Shown: piece after piece, positions 61,127 to 64,000 of the stretch | Numbering within the stretch: position 1 is the stretch's first letter | How the letters are laid out: each line of letters opens with the position of its first letter | DNA from: Liolophura sinensis | Taxonomy: Eukaryota; Mollusca; Polyplacophora; Chitonida; Chitonidae | Assembly (NCBI RefSeq): GCF_032854445.1 | Contig: NC_088297.1 | Coordinates: 8,979,375 to 9,043,374, forward strand | Reading direction: 5' to 3' | DNA length: 64,000 nt | Position numbers and translations under genes: made by a program | Notes under the pieces: model-generated | The model's input: only the letters and a program-made list of their open reading frames with translations | The model's database searches: none | What the model was told of the DNA's origin: nothing

Positions 61127-63917
61127 CTGGTGAAAATAGAATAAAAGAAGACGCACGGTATTACTGAATTGTAAAATTTCAGATTCAACGGCTTCACCTC
61201 CACACAGCCGCCAATTTGTTAAACTGTTTCTGATTCGCTGAATATACCAAGACAAATGAACGCATACAAATCAGGCAAGAGAGCATGTATGGACGTATTG
61301 TTTTACAGTTTAACTGTGTGTGACGTTTATCGTGTATCCGCTGTATACACCAAAAGATAGCTAGAAAAAGCCAACACTATTAAATGCTGCTCAGACGTGA
61401 CATATCGGACTACGTATATCTAAGACGCCTAGATATAGATTCTTTCTTGTGCCATCGATTTTGGCAGAGGGATACAGCAATACATTACAAAATGTCAATA
61501 ATACCAATATCAATCTAAGAAAATAGTGGCCGAATACCAAGAGTCAAAATGTTCATTCAACATAACCACCCAATGTACAGTGTAGAAACTGCGGGTTGTC
61601 TGCATTGTGTTAAATCTAATCTCATCCAATCTCATATATCCAATCACTAAACTGCATATATGAGCATGTGCAATGAAATCGCAACAGGCCTGCTCTGAAT
61701 TATCTGCCTTGTTACGCGACAGCGAACTATGAGGTAACGCCAGATTTGGTTTTGAGGCGTGAAACTACGAGAAATGGGACCTCGTATATTAAAGCACAAA
61801 GTATGTATGTTATGTTACCCAAGTGAGGAAAATTTTCTAGGCAAAAGACTGTTAAAACAACATATCAGCCTTTCAGAGCCGTGGAAATGTCTATTGTATT
61901 TAATTGGGGTCAGGACTTTAAATTTACCTCTGAATGGATTAAAAGTTTAGCCTGGGCTTTCCACGTAAGTTTACCAAGTAAAATCTATCCTAAAGCTTAT
62001 GCGGCTTTCAATTTGCCATTAGACATTTTCTGCGGTTTCAACTATTCACAGCTTTAAACGCGCCCTTTAAAGGGGAGAGTGGCCTGAAGGGAGGTAATTC
62101 AGCACGGTCCTACAGAACTATATTCTGGGATACACAACATATAAAGATGGATGACACACGATTTCACTTTAGATGCTGATTAAATATACACGCCGAAACC
62201 TTTATTTGTATCTTTAAGGCATCATTGTAACCTACTGACTGCTTCTAAATCCGTCCTAATAATCTGCTTGATCTACTTGCTAAGTTCTCCGATGGTTTGC
62301 GTTGCACGTTATCTGGAAATCGGTCTCCCGACTGTTGACTTGGAACTTCGATTACTGTTGACGACTGGTAAGCGAATGTCAATTTAGAGGCCTTGAATTA
62401 TAGATCCATTTAGTTTGTTTATTAATTCTTAGCTGTTATTTGAATCGCCTCGGTACGTTACTGACACTCACAGGAGTATATTCATTTATTTGATTACACA
62501 GAGTGAAAACCCTAGACAGGATGGCTGTGAAGATTCTAAATGTGAGTGGAGAAACCCCATCTTCATGTAATCAAGACAACATTATCTACGTTGATTTATT
62601 GAGCCATACATGAGAAGTAGTGTACTGAGATACGGTGTCAGGAATAAATTTATTTGACACCCAACGTGGAAGTGCCAGCGCCAAAAAAAAAAAAAAAAAA
62701 AAACTCCATGCACATCGACTTGTTAAAGTTATCGAGGGGACTGTCATTTGGCTGTTTGGCTACGATTGGCTGTTGAAAGGGTAGGTTTCTGAAGACTTTT
62801 ATATGTACAGTAACGCAAGCGTGATTACGAAGCTTATATAACGGTTTTATGACAGCTAATGTTAAAGCTCTTTCCTCTCGCTGAAAAGCAATTATAATGC
62901 AATAGACTACAGTACGGAGAGGAGAACGAGAGCAAGCGACAACAGTAACTAGCGTAACTAAGATTTTGCTCTATTTCTGTAACTGCGTAAAAGAAAAATC
63001 AACGAGTTCCAAACTCACACTAAAAGTTAATCTGTGGATTCCTTCAACCTGAATGACTATGGGAGAATGACAGATTCCCCCATCAACATCAAAAGGACAT
63101 AGTAGCAGACTTGTATTAGAAAAACACCGTTTAATTTCCACTGAAACTGTTCCAAATATTCGGCACTACTGCACACATCTACATATCACAAAGAGTACAG
63201 AATCGTTTATTTGACGGTAAACCTCTTACCGAAAGGCACATAACTGTACACTAGTCACAAGACTTACAGCAGCATATTTTTCCCGACATAATACCGATAT
63301 ATTTGAAATTGTGTAGTTCACAATTTTTAGGTGTTATAGTATCCAAGCAAATATTATATACTTACAGAACTTCACAAAATCAAAACTATCCATAAACATA
63401 TCAACATTAAAATTAGTAATTTAGCTTAGTTAAATTATCAAAGCCTATAACGAAACAAGGATATCGTAAAGGGTACTGTATCCAACAGAATTCACCACAT
63501 TTCTCCCTAGTCTGTCTGACGATGGGATAAATTAACTGAACAATGAACTTCATACACTTCAAACGTTGTATTAGCCATCAGGCTGCGACATTTTCGATTC
63601 AATACTGAATCGTGAAAACCCAAGATATAATTAAAGGCGTACAGAAAAGAACTTAAAACCAGATCATCGACGACAGTGTGATATCTGGGAAATGGTCACA
63701 CGTAAGATAATTTTTTTCACATTTTTTTTGTTCGAAGCAACAAAATACATGTGTAAACAAAGTGGACGTCAGTAATTTGGGAACTTGAAGGGCAACACCG
63801 TGACACAACTCGTAATATTTTTCTTGTGTTACTTCGTCAACGTCACATACAAGCAGTTGCAAGAAGAAGGCAATCGAATACATCCCACGGATACGCCATG
63901 GATTAAAAACCAAGTCA
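61127..63917. other. Spacer between modules D1 and D2
   Basis: Poly-A run at about 62681-62703. No gene, RNA or recognisable element seen. Confidence 0.45.
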
Positions 63918-64000
63918 TTACGTCTTCCTGAACAGATCAACCAGCTCTTGATACCGGCGCTTGAAGGCTTGCCGACTCCCTTCAAACATGGACGACGTCA
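63918..64000 (-). CDS. Terminal exon (partial, runs off the right edge): module D1
   Basis: Only the last 26 residues are inside the window, ending in TAA at 63918-63920: TSSMFEGSRQAFKRRYQELV followed by DLFRKT. This matches the C-terminal helix of the other modules (TSDMFARSRAAFKTRLKLLE in the 60.6-kb module), including the S/T-S-x-x-F-x-x-S-(R/Q)-x-(A)-F spacing. It shows that the array continues beyond 64 kb. Confidence 0.75.
   Translation of the reverse strand, partial: TSSMFEGSRQAFKRRYQELVDLFRKT

Overview
The window looks like animal nuclear DNA, most likely from a mollusc (a bivalve or gastropod). The grounds are AT-rich sequence full of TACATGTA-type words, many copies of a tRNA-derived SINE whose tail reads as TTTATTTATTTGATTGGTGTTTTACGCC, a second SINE family ending near CGTTAAACCCCAAGCACTCACTCACTC, abundant minisatellites and short coding exons in long introns. 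I recognise no ordinary single-copy housekeeping gene and no RNA gene. The species cannot be named from sequence alone.

The main content is a clustered family of exons that look like interchangeable 3' terminal exons for DNA-binding proteins. Fourteen open exons (thirteen complete, one cut by the right edge) end in a stop codon. All thirteen complete ones start right after a good AG acceptor in phase 1: two bases complete a split codon, then the frame stays open to the stop. Eleven, counting the partial one, encode versions of one roughly 125-residue helical domain with signature [LF]-E-R-W-[LM]...I-P...L-D-x-Y-[LM]...F...G-x-x-Y...[RK]-x-L. By motif resemblance it is like the N-terminal SAM-like (core-binding) domain of tyrosine recombinases, as in Crypton-derived host proteins such as QRICH1, KIAA1958 and the ZMYM family. 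No catalytic recombinase domain follows. The other three encode different DNA-binding folds: a two-finger C2H2 exon (20.4-20.6 kb), a pipsqueak-type HTH exon (21.5-22.0 kb) and another HTH-like exon (12.7 kb).

Only two upstream 'hub' exon pairs are visible. They are paralogous and head to head: gene B on the minus strand (exon 1 at 26.8 kb, exon 2 at 25.3-26.1 kb) and gene C on the plus strand (exon 1 at 29.96 kb, exon 2 at 30.5-31.2 kb). In both, exon 1 encodes a short helical segment ending in (I/M)WLD(L/M)RLAEYK(S/A)KG, exon 2 a long low-complexity linker, and every junction is phase 1. Gene B faces the psq and zinc-finger exons; gene C faces the domain exon at 32.9-33.6 kb. The plus-strand exons at 4.0, 7.0 and 12.7 kb need an upstream exon left of the window, or another joining mechanism. 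The eight minus-strand exons at 39.6-64 kb need a hub right of 64 kb, or an alternative first exon such as a candidate at 50.8-51.0 kb. The layout recalls Drosophila lola and mod(mdg4), where shared N-terminal exons join many alternative DNA-binding ends.

The rest is repeats. Minisatellites: 33 bp (1.65-2.43 kb), 28 bp (5.0-5.5), 20 bp (8.47-10.55), palindromic about 145-bp higher-order units (14.9-15.5), 47 bp (37.2-39.2), 51 bp (43.1-43.4), 23 bp (49.65-50.6) and 58 bp (58.1-58.4). Mobile elements: sixteen or more SINE-A copies (one with a 12-bp target duplication, one split by a 1.42-kb solo-LTR-like insertion), four SINE-B copies, a 1.42-kb nonautonomous DNA-transposon candidate, fold-back elements and reverse-transcriptase-element remnants. 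The module family is the one system here that looks new.
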